Origin: Nereocystis luetkeana
Taxonomy: Eukaryota > Sar > Phaeophyceae > Laminariales > Laminariaceae
DNA: 64,000 nt
Assembly (NCBI GenBank): GCA_031213475.1
Contig: JARUPZ010000006.1
Coordinates: forward strand, 3,005,501 to 3,069,500
Direction of reading: 5' to 3'
Position 1 is the first letter of the stretch. Every line of letters begins with the position of its first letter. Under the pieces are notes generated by a model. That model was not told where the DNA came from. It saw nothing but the letters and a program-made list of their open reading frames with translations, and made no database searches. This document shows positions 11,085-21,725 of this stretch, one piece after another. Made by a program: the position numbers and the translations under genes.

Positions 11085-12115
11085 TGAAGTACTGCCTACT
11101 CGTACGCGTACTAAAACAGCAGGAGTGTATACACCTTACATCACCATGCACATTTCTTCGACAACAACAGCCTTCACAGCAGCACGCGTATGTGGCGCTT
11201 GACAGCACCGTCATCAAATCTACGCGTACAACCATACCAGTAGTAGATACAAGCTCCACACAAGGTTTTGCCTTCAAACACAGCTGTAAGACACACGGGA
11301 CTGGACGGAATTCAAATGTTCGTTTAGTGATCATTCAAATATACCAATGCTCCTTATATTTCCGTCCCCAGCATTACCGCACTACGGGGGTATCCATCTG
11401 AAAGAACGGTACCAGGTGCCTCGTACACGTTTCTACATCAACATAACTCGCACAGCTGCAAGAGTACGTGCCGCCGACAGCGGCGTCATCGCATGTACGC
11501 GCACAATCACCCCAGTAGTGCATACAGCAGTACGCACCACGTTATGCCTACTAACACTGCTGCATAGTTTAGTTTTTATTCAAATATACAAGTGCTCCAT
11601 ATATTTCCGTTCCCAGCAGTGCCGCACTACGAGGGTGTCCGTCGGAAAGACCTTCACACGTTTCTACTATAGCATAATCGCATCACAGCTGAAGTACGTG
11701 CTGCTGACAGCAGCGTACATTCTATTATAGCATATTCGTATAACAGCTGAAGTACGTGCTGCTGACAGCAGCGTCATCGCTTGTACGCGTACAACTGCAC
11801 CATAATAGAGTATGTACAGCAGTACGCACCACACAGGTTTGTCTGCAAACACAGCAGAAGAACCTGCAAGACATACAGAACTGGACGGAAATACAAGGAG
11901 CGTTTAGTATGCATTGAAATATACCAATGCCCCTTTTATTTCCGTCCCCTGCAGTACCGCACTACGAGGGTATCTGTCTGCAAGAACCATACACGTTCCT
12001 ACTATAGCATAATCACACAACAGCAGAAGAACGTGCCGATGAAAGCAGCGGCAACGCATGTATGCGTACAACCACACCAGTAGGACGTACAACAGCACGC
12101 ACCACCGAATCAATG
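11085..12115. repeat. diverged tandem satellite, unit about 250-330 bp, 3-4 copies
   Basis: Each unit contains in order: a GCGTACAACCACACCAGTAG-like segment, CAGCA(G)TACGCACCAC, ACTGGACGGAA, TTCAAATATACCAATGC, TTTCCGTCCCC, CGCACTACGAGGGTAT, CACGTTTCTACTATAGCATA and GTACGTGCTGCTGACAGCAG. Copies begin near 11170, 11460, 11760 and 12030, with a short extra partial near 11690-11750. No coding frame is shared between units. Confidence 0.7.
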
Positions 12116-12183
12116 GAGAGCGCAGTACCCGTCGGGGGGGCATGTCTGGTGTCAAAGCCACCTTGCAACAACGCGGCCTCACC

Positions 12184-12431
12184 AATCGCAGCCAGACCCC
12201 ATCTCTTGTAAAGTAGCAGCTTCCTGCGCCGTACGACAGCTTCGTGTTCCCACGGGCAGGTGTTTGCGGTGACGGTCCCTGGGTCCTTCGCGCCGTCCAT
12301 CGTGTCTCCCTGGCGCCTCCTTGACGTTTTGCGCTTGCGGACTCAGTCCTTGCTTGCTGTGCCTTGGCAAGGAGGTGGATCGAGCCGCACTCCATCAAGG
12401 CAGCACACCACGCGTCGTGGCTCATCGTCAT
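12184..12431 (-). CDS. weak candidate first exon, unknown function
   Basis: An ATG at 12431 on the minus strand opens about 80 codons beginning MTMSHDAWCAALMECGS, with a codon pattern unlike the surrounding satellite. It ends near a possible donor, GATTG then GTGAGG. A second minus frame is also open here, so the frame is not certain. No domain recognised. Confidence 0.25.
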
Positions 12432-12996
12432 TGGTCAACGCACTCCCGAGACTGTCAGATTATGTTGAGGATAGCTATTCTCCGAGCGATTCCTGTGTCG
12501 CTAATCGCATTCGAATTGGATACATTTTATCTTCCCTCACAAACTCCAAGTGTAAAAAAAAAATATGGGGACAAAAATTGTCCCCAAACGGTCGTCTAGT
12601 TCTAAAGGGGTTGACATTCGTTTTTACGCCATATAAAATGAACGCCATGCATCGGTCGCAGGCATACAGCAGTATGAATATCATAACGAAATTCTTCATT
12701 GTTCATTCTTCAATAGTTGCAAAAAATACAGACAGATGCTTGTACCAGATACAACTTGACATTGTGGTGCTCCGCAGGCCGAGCAACGCGATGGGCATGA
12801 TAGTCCTGTGCTGGGCAAACAACTCAATAAAAAAACACATCCAGCATCAGCGCGTATCGGCTTCCATGCCCAGTACATTAATGCAACTTAACTCGGCGCC
12901 AACTTTGTGCACTTGTCTTCGATACTTCATTCTCCCCCGACTTCTCAGCCACAACTCGAATTTTACGCTTTCGCATATTCTTTACTTTCATCTCGT

Positions 12997-13834
12997 ACTC
13001 GCACTTTTTTTTTTTTTTGTTTTTTTGTTTTTTTTTTTTTTTTTCTTTCTTGCGCTGACTCTCCGTGATTTTCATTTCATTTTTTCTCTTCCTCTTCCTT
13101 TTCTGATTGATAAGCCGTACTCAAGGAGCCGTGTGGCGTGGTTGGAAGACGAACCTGCTCTGCTCGGCTCGTATTGTCTGACGCCAAGGGGCTGGGCATA
13201 GTTGACGAACGCAGGGCGGAGACGGCAGTCTGGGTAGCAAGGTACCAGGCGGATTAGCAGGGAGAACCTGGCTATACTACTCGTACCACAAGCTGCTGCC
13301 GCCACCTAGAAGGTGCTTTGGGCTTTGGTCTGCCTGTTATTTCCCCTTTGTTATTTTTTCCTTGTTACTTTCTCCTTGGTTCTTTGTCTTACTCTGTTCA
13401 CAAGCAGTGGTGTCTTTTGTTATTTCTTCTTTTTTCCAGCTCGTTCTTTTTCAAGTGTAGGCCACCTCGCCTGCGGGGGGGGGGGCACGACAGATTGTTT
13501 CTCTTAGATTTTGCTTTCATTTTTCTTCTTTTTCTTTTTCGACTTGTCTACCTTGTTTTTGTTTTCTCTTTGATTGTTTCTTTTCGTTTCACTATTTCAT
13601 AGATTGCGTATGTCGTGCCTGTCGTATCTAGTATGATGACATGGCTTTGCATTGCCCACTGCAGTTCACACTGCACACGTGGCAACGTAGTATCTCTGTG
13701 GCGTAGCTTTGTGACCACAGAACTTGTATCTCTTCTAGGATGGAAGAATCGGCACGGACACTGGTTGTGCTGGATGTCGACGGGTAGAAAGAACGGTTTA
13801 ATGTGAAGAACACACACACACACACACACTCGCA
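12997..13834 (+). mobile_element. LINE-B 3' copy with 7 bp target duplication
   Basis: The insert (13004-13827) begins in a long T-tract and ends in (AC)n. It is flanked by ACTCGCA at 12997-13003 and again at 13828-13834, a clean 7 bp target site duplication. The body matches the minus strand of 54888-55692. Sense-strand order: T-tract, a segment with GGCGTGGTTGGAAGACGAAC, a CACCTAGAAGGTGC palindrome, T-rich stretch, poly-G tract, unique 3' region, (AC)n. It contains no RT coding; all frames in it are incidental. The insertion lies within the LTR element interior. Confidence 0.85.
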
Positions 13835-14477
13835 TCGATGCCCAACCAGAGCCCTCGACCAGTCAACTATAAAACAGACAGACGTCATTGTCCTGCAATC
13901 GTCTACATAATAACTTCAGTGAGGGAAGCTATATACGAACACGTCTGTCTGTGCATGTCATTATAATCCCAACATTCTCAATTCTCAATCGCAATGTTCG
14001 GATATTATCTACCACTCTTAAATCGATATAAAATCAATCTAAAAACGGAAATTACCGACAGCAAACAATCAACACAGTCAACAGTGCCTGTTGCGGACGT
14101 AAGTCCTTGCTGGTGGCGCCTCGGTCTCTTCTCTTTCACCCTCTCTCGCTTGGGGCAGTGCATCCTGTCGCGCCCGTGCGCTGATTCCGAACAGCAGATG
14201 CAGATTCCCCCCCCTGCGCCCATCCTCACTCTCCTTCATCTCCTTCCTCGGGGGCATCGTCCCCCCTCCATCAACCACCTGCGGGCGCTGTGTTTCAGCA
14301 GTCCAGGAAAACGATTTTGCCCAAAACACTTTCAGCTTCCACCCGCGGTCTCCACCTTCCACCCTGCTCCTCCCGGCGATACACATACTCGTCCTTCACC
14401 CTCTCATATATCCTTATTAATTTCTACTTCTACTTCGCCAGCGCGAAACGAACCCACAGATAGATTCAGGCAGATAC

Positions 14478-14660
14478 GTGGCTCTCCTGGGGTGTTGCAG
14501 CATCGACGGTAACGCGGCGGTCGAGACGACGGCGGCGGCAGCGGCGGTAGCGAAGACGGCGGTTGCGGCGGCGGTGGTGACGGCGGCGGCGATGACGGTG
14601 GTTGCTGCGTGCGCTTCATCGTCGCAACAGGCGCAGCAGTCCTCTGACTGCTGCTGTTGC
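14478..14660. repeat. GC-rich trinucleotide (GGC/GAC) imperfect repeat
   Basis: Long runs of GACGGCGGCGG-like triplets give alanine-rich or arginine-rich frames on every strand. No unique coding signal is attached. 14661-15020 shows nothing recognised apart from a few CTG triplets. Confidence 0.6.
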
Positions 14661-15020
14661 GACGGTGCTACTGGAGGTGCTGTTGCCCCTGCAACTGCTG
14701 CTCTCCAGAGCCTTCGCCACCAGTGCCAAGCGAATCTACCAGGTCCGGCTCCAACTTGGCCCTGCTGGGATCGCTGCTGCTTCTGGTGTGGCATCTTCTT
14801 CTTCTTCTCTTACGTCCTTTCCACCAGGACCTCGATCCTCTCCGGGATCATCCGCAGCAGCAGCTTCTCTACATGCATATACATGCATATTCTACTAATT
14901 TCCCACGTTGGCTTCCAGACTAGACACGCCATCTAAACCAGACATGCCGGAAGGTTCCCACCTCTCTAGGTTGGCCTGGGCCACGCTTGCCAATAGAAGA
15001 TCACCGGGTCTTCACTAGTG

Positions 15021-15282
15021 TGTTGATTGACCTCTAAAGGTATAGACGCAGCTGGCACGGGAACGCGTGATTGCTCCAGACAATATCACGGAACTCATCC
15101 TATATTATACATCCGAGCTGTCGAGCTGACTCGCCTCCTATGGAGCTACATCTAACGAGTGGTATTGGTGGGGTACACGTTACCCCGACATCCCAATACC
15201 CTACCACCAGAATCCCTGTTCAGCATGGAACTCCTCAATCTACGATGGATCTTACGGATCGTGTTCTTGAGCACAGTCAACA
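15021..15282 (-). repeat. 5' LTR (262 bp)
   Basis: This is the direct partner of 2565-2826 with the same length, the same TGTTG and CAACA ends and 4 mismatches. On the minus strand it is followed by CTAGTGAAGACCCGG, which does not start TGG and does not match a usual tRNA 3'-end primer site. A half-tRNA or other primer would be needed if this element was ever mobile. Confidence 0.75.
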
Positions 15283-17709
15283 ACCCTCGACGCGACTATC
15301 GTCGATGAGCTCAAGGTCGGGCCCTCGTGCAGTCCGCTGGACGACGTCCCGTCTAGATACGAGGTGGAAGACGCGATCAGGGCGATGGCGAACCGCACGG
15401 CGGTCGGGCCTGATGGTCTCCCAGCTAAACTTCTGAAGGTCCTGGCCGACGAGGGAGACTCGGACACCTTGGGAAGCTTCTACGAGATTATCGTCGCTGT
15501 GTGGAGGGGAGGGGTCGTGCCGCAGCAATAGAAGGATGCAACGATTCGGGTGCTGCACAAGAAGAAAGACAGGACGGAGTGTGGTAACTATCGTGGCATT
15601 TCCCCTGTCGCGCATGCCGGCAAAGTACTCCTCAAAGTCATCGCGCGCCGACTCAGCGACTATTGCGAACGGGAAGGCATCCTGCCCGAGGAGCAGTGTG
15701 GCTTTAGGCCTGAACGATCGACGGTCGACATGATGTTCGTGGTGCGACGCTTGCAGGAATTGGCAAGGAAGAAGGACACTCCGCTGTTCATGTGCTTAGT
15801 CGACCTCACCAAAGCCTATGACTTTGTCGACCGAACCCTCCTGTGGGCTGTCTTGGCTAGCTTTGGGGTGCCACCTAGAATGCTCACCGTTATCTGCCAG
15901 TTCCACGACGGCATGCGAGCATGCGTGCGGCTGGATGACGGCGAGTGCTCAGATATGATCGACGTGAAACAGGGCCTACAGCAAGGGTGTGTGCTCGCGC
16001 CATTCATTGTTGTTCAACATGTTTTTCACAGCGGTGCTGCGTGTGGCGGAGAAACGTTTCGCTTCTGATAAAGCCATCACGGACAGCTTGGTGCAACTCC
16101 AACAAAAGCAGGAGAAGAAGAAAAAGAAGAGGGGGAAGGCACGGGTCGGGCACGTCGACGGACAGGGGATAGATTAAGAGGCCCAGACCCTGTGGGCTAT
16201 GCTCTATGCTGACGATGCAGGCATAGTATCGAGATCACCCAACGGCCTGGAGAGGATGATGACGGTGATCGTGTCCGCATGTGCCGCTTTCGGCCTGACG
16301 GTCTCGGAGGCCAAGACGGAGATAATGTGTCTGCAAACGAAAGATGGGGGGAAGGTGCCGTTCACCGTCACCGCCGCCGGCCAAGTGTACAAACGAACGA
16401 CCGAGTTTGTGTATCTGGGCGGGGCTATCAGCGCAGATTGGACGGGCAGAAGTGTCGAGGTAACACGTCGACTCCAGAGGGCATGGGCATGCTTCGGACG
16501 GTATAAGATGGAAATTTATGACCGCCCGGGTGTGCGCCTACGCCTGAAGGTGCGAATGCTGAGAGCCGAGGTAATCGAAACGTTACTCTACGGTTGCGTT
16601 ACTTGGAGCCCGAGCAAGACTGATTACGGTAGGCTACGGGAGGTCCACCACAAGATGCTCCTCCGATGCATCGGGTGGCGAAAACGAAAGCGCGAAAACC
16701 ACATTCTATCCTATGCTAGCGCGCTTCTCAGGACAACATCTGAAAGCGTTGAGACGACGGTACGCAGACGTAGGCTCTTGTTTGCGGGCTTTGTGACACG
16801 AATGGGAGAGGAGCGTCTGCCGAGGAGGGTGATGTTTGGGGAGATGGTTGGGGGTAAGGGTTACTCCGGAGGACAGGAGTGGGACTGGATGAGGTACCTT
16901 GAGGAGGACCTCAAGGAGTTCGGCATCAAGTTCGAAGGGTGGCGCGAGACAGCACAGAAAGCCGGGAGATGGTTCCAACGGGTCGAGGAAGGGGCGGAGG
17001 CCTTCATGCGGAAATGGCATACAGATGAGAAGGAGGCATCGGCAGAACGGCATAGAATAGCTGCAACCACGACCACAGCCGTTGACGCCAACGCGAGTGT
17101 GCAGAATGGCAGGGAAGAGGGGGGGGGCGAAAGGGGGACGAGGGGGAATGGCGGGGGGGGGGAGGGGAGGCGGTCTGCCCAACAGACTGAAGCCTGGTTA
17201 TGGCCATCATCGTAATGATGCACTCCTTTCTTTGGGACCCAAGTAACTAGCATGGTGCTATCTGGTCAACTTTGCGTGTCTGTATGCTCCAGTGCCTGCC
17301 TTTGGTATTTTCTTTCCCCCCCGCCCGTGATTATCGCTTTTTTGTCCCTTCTTTTTTCTTTTTTTTTTCTTCATTTTTCTTTCATTCCCGTTTGTACCTC
17401 TTTGTGTCTTTGTTAGTATGGTCCGTTTTGCCTTTTTTTTGCGTTTTGCTATCTATCTGCGTCTGGTTTATTTTTTTTTTTGTTTTTTTTGCTTAGCTTC
17501 ATCTTGTTTTTTAGGTCTTTGTCTGCTATTTATTAGTCTCCTTTTTGCTTCCCTGTTGTCCGCAGTGGTGGAGTGCGTATGCTTGTTTTTTGTTTTTGCC
17601 TCTGTTTTTACTTGAGGTATTTCTTCCACTCCAGAGTTATTGGAGCCTGTCCCGCGACCACGGACTGCATTGAATTGTGAGTTAATGTGAGAACAACAAC
17701 AACAATCAC
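15283..17709 (+). pseudogene. LINE-A reverse transcriptase region and 3' end
   Basis: The coding starts TLDATIVDELKVG, continuing the frame interrupted at 2560. RT blocks follow in order: [72 protein letters not shown], then the catalytic [10 protein letters not shown] near 16200. Next come FVYLGGAISADW and the C-terminal region shared with 4538-5329. The gene is dead: TAG at 15529-15531 replaces a tryptophan codon after VPQQ, a frameshift lies near 16005, and TAA at 16175-16177 sits before the YADD block. The last open frame runs 16199-17215 (338 codons). The 3' UTR is T-rich and ends in a short (AAC)n at about 17695-17709. Confidence 0.85.
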
Positions 17710-17890
17710 TATACGGAGGAGTTCTGTCAATATTCGTGAAATTCACCAGAAGAACCAAAAGTATGAAGTTTGGTAACATTCCAATATTTGGAAAACTATT
17801 CGGGAAAATATGGAAGATTGAAAAGTTGGGCGAAAAATACGTCAAAAATTTGGACCAAAAGCTGTACGATAAGAATGGCCCTTAGAATAT

Positions 17891-17945
17891 TGTTGTTGTT
17901 GATCTGACTCATCTCCACAATACCACGCAGTCCGTGGTCGCAGTA
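17891..17945 (-). mobile_element. LINE-A 3' terminal fragment
   Basis: On the minus strand TGCGACCACGGACTGC leads into an (AAC)n tail, matching the last 50 bases of LINE-A. It abuts the SINE-1 copy at 17949. This is a severely 5'-truncated insertion. Confidence 0.55.
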
Positions 17946-17948
17946 TCG

Positions 17949-18216
17949 TTTTTTTTTTTGTTTTTTTTCCCTCATTCCATTCATTATCTTCGCACATCTT
18001 CTTCTCTCTCCTTCCCACTCGTAACTCAGATCCGGGGTCACATAGCAGGCTCTTCTCCCCCCTTCCCGCTACGGTACGTGCCTTCATTTTTATCGAGAGA
18101 AGATTTCATCCTTCTCTTCCCTCGTCGACTCGCATCGAATTGTGCCTACCCACGCTGCAAGGCGCTCTCAACAATTGAATCCTTTTTGATTATATATTTG
18201 CAAATAAATAGTAATG
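17949..18216 (-). mobile_element. SINE-1 copy, tRNA-like head missing
   Basis: The body matches 22790-23043 (plus) and 44405-44660 (minus): AATTGTTGAGAGCGCCTTGC, then CAATTCGATGCGAGTCGACG, CTTCTCTCGATAAAAATG, and a poly-A tail (T-run at 17949-17968 on the plus strand). The promoter-bearing head present in the other two copies is absent here. Confidence 0.75.
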
Positions 18217-18596
18217 TCAAATAAATGCCCGGTTTGGATGAAATAAATACGGACGCGTATCAAGTTTTACTTCGAACTTCTTTCTTCTATTTCAATTGTC
18301 GTCGCACGTGATATGCCCTGGTATGAATTCAAGTGTGTTTCCGTTCTGGGTGGGTACCATCGCCAAATGGTCAAGAACATATATTCATAGTGTAGATTTA
18401 GCAATTTAATCATGCCTACCTGTAACTGGTATATTTTTCCGGGTAGGATGTGGTCTTCTCGGTTTATGTGGCGACTTGTACAGGGTACCGCATAAATATG
18501 TCTGATACGTACGTGCGCGGACCTTCTTTTTATGTATTTCCCGAGGTGTAGATGTGCTTCAGGTATCATGTGTACTACTATTTCCTTACTTTTTTT

Positions 18597-18735
18597 TATC
18601 GAGGTAATTCTTCCACCACTGGAGGGTTATTGGAGCCTGTCCTGCGACGACGGACTGCATTGTACGGTGGCGACGAGTTATTATAAGGTGAGAACCACAA
18701 CAACAGCAACAGCAACAACAACAAACAACAGTAGT
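18597..18735 (+). mobile_element. LINE-A-type 3' terminal fragment
   Basis: TTATTGGAGCCTGTCCTGCG then ACGACGGACTGCATTG, followed by GGTGAGAACCACAACAACAG and an AAC/AGC tail. It resembles LINE-A 3' ends but is more diverged in the middle. Upstream, 18217-18596 shows nothing recognised. Confidence 0.6.
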
Positions 18736-18864
18736 AGTAGCAGCAGTGCGACGGCCGTCGAACTATTCATCCTATTTTGGTAAAGCGTGAGATATTCTGC
18801 TACGTTTTGATTGGTGTATCGATTATTGATTATTTCCAACTAAGAACGGCCAAGAAACTCCCCT

Positions 18865-19222
18865 AACTTGATGACTGGTTGCCTCGACCTGGAAGCAGCA
18901 TGTCTTTAGAGAACAACAGTCTTGTTGAGTCTGTTATGATTCAGCAGCCGGATCTTTGAACCGATGCGAAGAGGGTGGGCAACAGCAGACACGCAGGGAC
19001 GAGCAGTTGTGGCTTGGAACCGGATAAAAATACAACGGCGTCCCCGGTGGCTTGGTAGGTGGTCGGCAGGCCTATCTAGATCGATTTCGTGGGTTAAAGG
19101 CTCTCCTTTTTAGTCCCAAGAATCAAAAATAAAATAAAATAACTTGATGACTGGTGAGATGCCTCGACTTGGAAACAGCATGAACAACAATCTTGTCGAG
19201 TCTATTATCATTTTGCAGCCTC
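18865..19222. repeat. pair of direct repeats, about 90 bp, spaced about 275 bp
   Basis: AACTTGATGACTGGTTGCCT at about 18865 and AACTTGATGACTGGTGAGAT at about 19140 begin copies that both continue through CGACxTGGAA, CAGCATG, CTTGT(T/C)GAGTCT and CAGCC to TCTTTGAAC. Function unknown. Confidence 0.6.
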
Positions 19223-19229
19223 CTCTTTG

Positions 19230-19845
19230 AACACGGCGGTAGACGCAAGTAGGAAGGAGAAAGAAGACAGGGTAGCAAGGCACCAAGTCGACTCAGAAGT
19301 AGAACATGACCGTACTACTAGTGCTACCAACTGGTGCAGCTGGTTCGAACGTGGTCTTCCCTTGTCTTCTCTTCTTCTTTTTTTCTTCTTTTTTTCTTTC
19401 TTGCGCTGACTTCGTGATTTTCATTTGTTTTTATTTCTCTTCCTTTTCTGATTGATAAGCCGTACCGAAGGAGCCGTGTGGCGTGGTTGGATGACGAACC
19501 TGCTCTGCTCGTTTCGTATTGTCTGACGCCAAGGGGCTGGGCATAGTTGACGGACAGTCTGGGTAGCAAGGTACCAGGCGGATTAGCAAGGAGAACCTGG
19601 CTATACCACTCGTACCACAAACTGCTGCCACCACCTGGAAGGTGCTTTTGGCTTTGGTCTGCCTGTTGTTTCCCCTTTGTTATTTTTCCTTGGTGTTTTT
19701 TCTCCTTGGTTCTTTGTCTCACTCTGTTTACAAGCAGTGATGTTTTTGTTATTTTTCTTTCTTTTTTCAGCCCTTACCTTTTCAAGTGTTGGCCACCTCG
19801 TCTGCGGGGGGGGGTCGGACGACAGATAGTTTCTCCTTGTTTTGA
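19230..19845 (+). mobile_element. LINE-B fragment (end of ORF plus most of 3' UTR)
   Basis: It begins in the last codons of ORF2 (ADRVARHQVD-like, here DRVARHQVDS), then the GTGCTACCAACTGGTGCAGC segment, a short T-rich tract and the shared 3' UTR. It stops just after the poly-G tract without the terminal unique region or (AC)n tail, so it is truncated at its 3' end or interrupted. Confidence 0.75.
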
Positions 19846-20505
19846 GTTTTTCTGTGTGTGTAGTGGGTAGTGGGTTTGTGTGTGTGATTCAACATTGTTT
19901 TTCGCACACGTCAACAAATCCAGTTCCCGCGGGCCCTGTGCACGGACATACACGAAATACACTTTCTCGTCCTGGTGGGGTGGGAAGTCGTTCACACGCA
20001 GTTGGTCGAGCTAGGTGCGGCAACGTGTGTAGGCACATCTGTGCGCTGGGCGATCCAAATCATAACGTTTTGTTTTGTGCCTGCCAAAAGCAGGCAGACT
20101 GCGCCTACAGCAGTGTCCATAGCATGCACACTGTGCTTGCCCACGGTAGTAGGCAGACTATGCCTATCCACAGCAAGCAGATTAAGCATTTCCGCAGCAG
20201 TCCACAGCAGACAGACTGGGCCAGCTGGCAGATACGGTGTTTTCATCTTGAGCTCTTCCAAATGTGATGGTGGGAGCGAAGTCATAGCGTTCAGAATATA
20301 TGGGTTTCGGCAGCCGCAGCGTTTTTTGGGGCTTGCTTTGTCGAGTTGTGCAACGGTTGTCCGTACTCCATTCCATAGTGCAGGACTCAAGTAGGGCTTG
20401 CTAGAATTCTATAACGTGGTATACCTTCAAATTCTTCCGCCCGTGACTACTTCTACGGTCGCCGGGGTTCGGGCCTGAACGTCGTCCTGAACCCTGATGG
20501 CATCT

Positions 20506-20614
20506 ATTACGGGGGGCCATAATCAGTAGGACCTCCGGTAAACACAAAAACCTACATATTTCCAATTTTTCACCAACAATATTTGGTCCTATTAACTATG
20601 CCCCCCCGTAATAG
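20506..20614. mobile_element. MITE-1 copy 1 (about 108 bp)
   Basis: Terminal inverted repeats of about 25 bp start TTACGGGGGG and end CCCCCCCGTAATA, with inner parts GTAGGACC and GGTCCTATTAACTATG. TA borders suggest TA target duplication, as in Tc1/mariner-type MITEs. It is the most diverged of three copies in the window and has no coding capacity. Confidence 0.8.
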
Positions 20615-21119
20615 TGGTGGCTGGAACGCGTCCTTGAGAAAAGCTATCGCTTCCTCTCTATTCTGCACGACAGTAGTATCTGGGGGTACTAGGAACAGCC
20701 CCTTTTATTAAGGTCTGAGCTCTCGACACAGCGGTGTACCCTTGTCCCTGCGCGAAGAACCCTCTAAGCGGTATGCGTAGGGCTACTTTTTCGAACCCTA
20801 CGCGCCGAACTCTGTGCACGGTCATGCATGCTGCTACCGTAATCGGCCATCGAGCTACTGTATAACCCGGACGGACCACGACATGAACGTGCCCACACAT
20901 TTTCATCTCCAACTGGTTGAACCTTTGCTATAATCACTTTCCTTTTCCAGTGGTGAGTTATATAGTGAAGCGTGCGTCCTCCTCTAGACGCAGACAACCG
21001 ACCTATTGCGACACGCTCCCCCTCGGTGCGGCTGAGGACCTGCTAGGCACTTCCCTTCTCAAGATTTGCGTGCACATGGCACTTCACATCGCATGTCGGG
21101 CGTGGCCCTTGTCCGCAAC

Positions 21120-21393
21120 CGAGGACCTTTAACAATCTGGGAGAAGGGATCTTGAGGTTGGGAGGCTGTTCAGGTGTTTTGGTTGCTGTTGGGATCAAGG
21201 TACGGGCGAGGACACAACCCAATCCCTGACTTTAACCCTAACCCTAACCTTGACCCCAAACCGAAGCCAAAACGGGCCAAAACTCGCCATAAACGCGGCT
21301 GCGCCGCGTTTGCATCGAACCAGGACTTTTTTCAGTTGCGGGCGACAATTCCGAAGTGCAGCCCACGCGACGCATTTTCCAAGTCTAAAGCAT
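21120..21393 (+). mobile_element. family C element, 3' end missing
   Basis: It begins GAGGACCTTTAACAATCTGG and matches the reverse complement of 26362-26080. It shares an open frame with that copy: FW-LL-SR-G, then a run of NP/DP/KP pairs, then KRAKTRHKRG. The telomere-like AACCCTAACCCTAACC is the codon run for NPNPN. The frame here starts at GTG, not ATG. The 3' inverted repeat is absent; the element ends at about 21393, just before the GGGAC array. Confidence 0.65.
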
Positions 21394-21424
21394 CCCTAAT
21401 TTTTCAAGGCTCATCACAGTGACT

Positions 21425-21725
21425 GAGAATCGTGGCGGGACGGGACGGGACAGATTTTGTTTTTTTGGCGGGAAAAAAAATGACAACGGAACGGGACGGG
21501 ACGGTAAAATGAAGACACAGTAAGTTGGCGGGACGGGACGGGACGGCGGGTGCACAATTTCTCGACGGGACGGGACGGTAAAATTCAACGGGACAGATGT
21601 TCACGACGGGACGGGACGGTATTTTTTTTTTGCCGGCGGGACGGGACGGTTAAATATTTTTTCCTCGGCGAGACTGGACGGTAATTTTATTTTTTCTTGA
21701 CGGGGCGGGACGGTAATTTTTTTCC
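21425..21725. repeat. GGGAC/GGGACGGGACGG irregular array
   Basis: Nine or so clusters of GACGGGACGGGACGG alternate with A/T-rich spacers such as TAAAATT and TATTTTTTTTT. The G-rich strand is the plus strand throughout. No gene frame is convincing. Confidence 0.75.

Larger units (their letters stand above)
2565..15282 (-). mobile_element. Copia-like LTR retrotransposon, non-autonomous, about 12.7 kb
   Basis: Two direct repeats of exactly 262 bp (2565-2826 and 15021-15282) start TGTTG, end CAACA and differ at four positions. On the minus strand the segment next to the 2565-2826 repeat is GAGCAGGGGGGA, a polypurine tract, which sets orientation: 5' LTR at 15021-15282, 3' LTR at 2565-2826. The insertion splits a LINE-A reading frame. 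Flanks are ACCCT-TCCT on the left and ACCCT on the right, so a 5 bp duplication is likely but not clean. No gag, protease, integrase or RT of LTR type is visible inside. The interior holds a LINE-A copy, a LINE-B copy, satellite DNA and a possible host-type gene. No clear tRNA primer-binding site follows the 5' LTR. A recombination product between two solo LTRs is the main alternative. Confidence 0.65.

Noticed and set aside
21234..21256. Interstitial telomere repeats (AACCCT)n here and at 26228-26250
   Set aside because: Only two to three exact units, in two copies of the same element, and they encode the NP dipeptide run of a conserved frame. Better explained as family C coding DNA.
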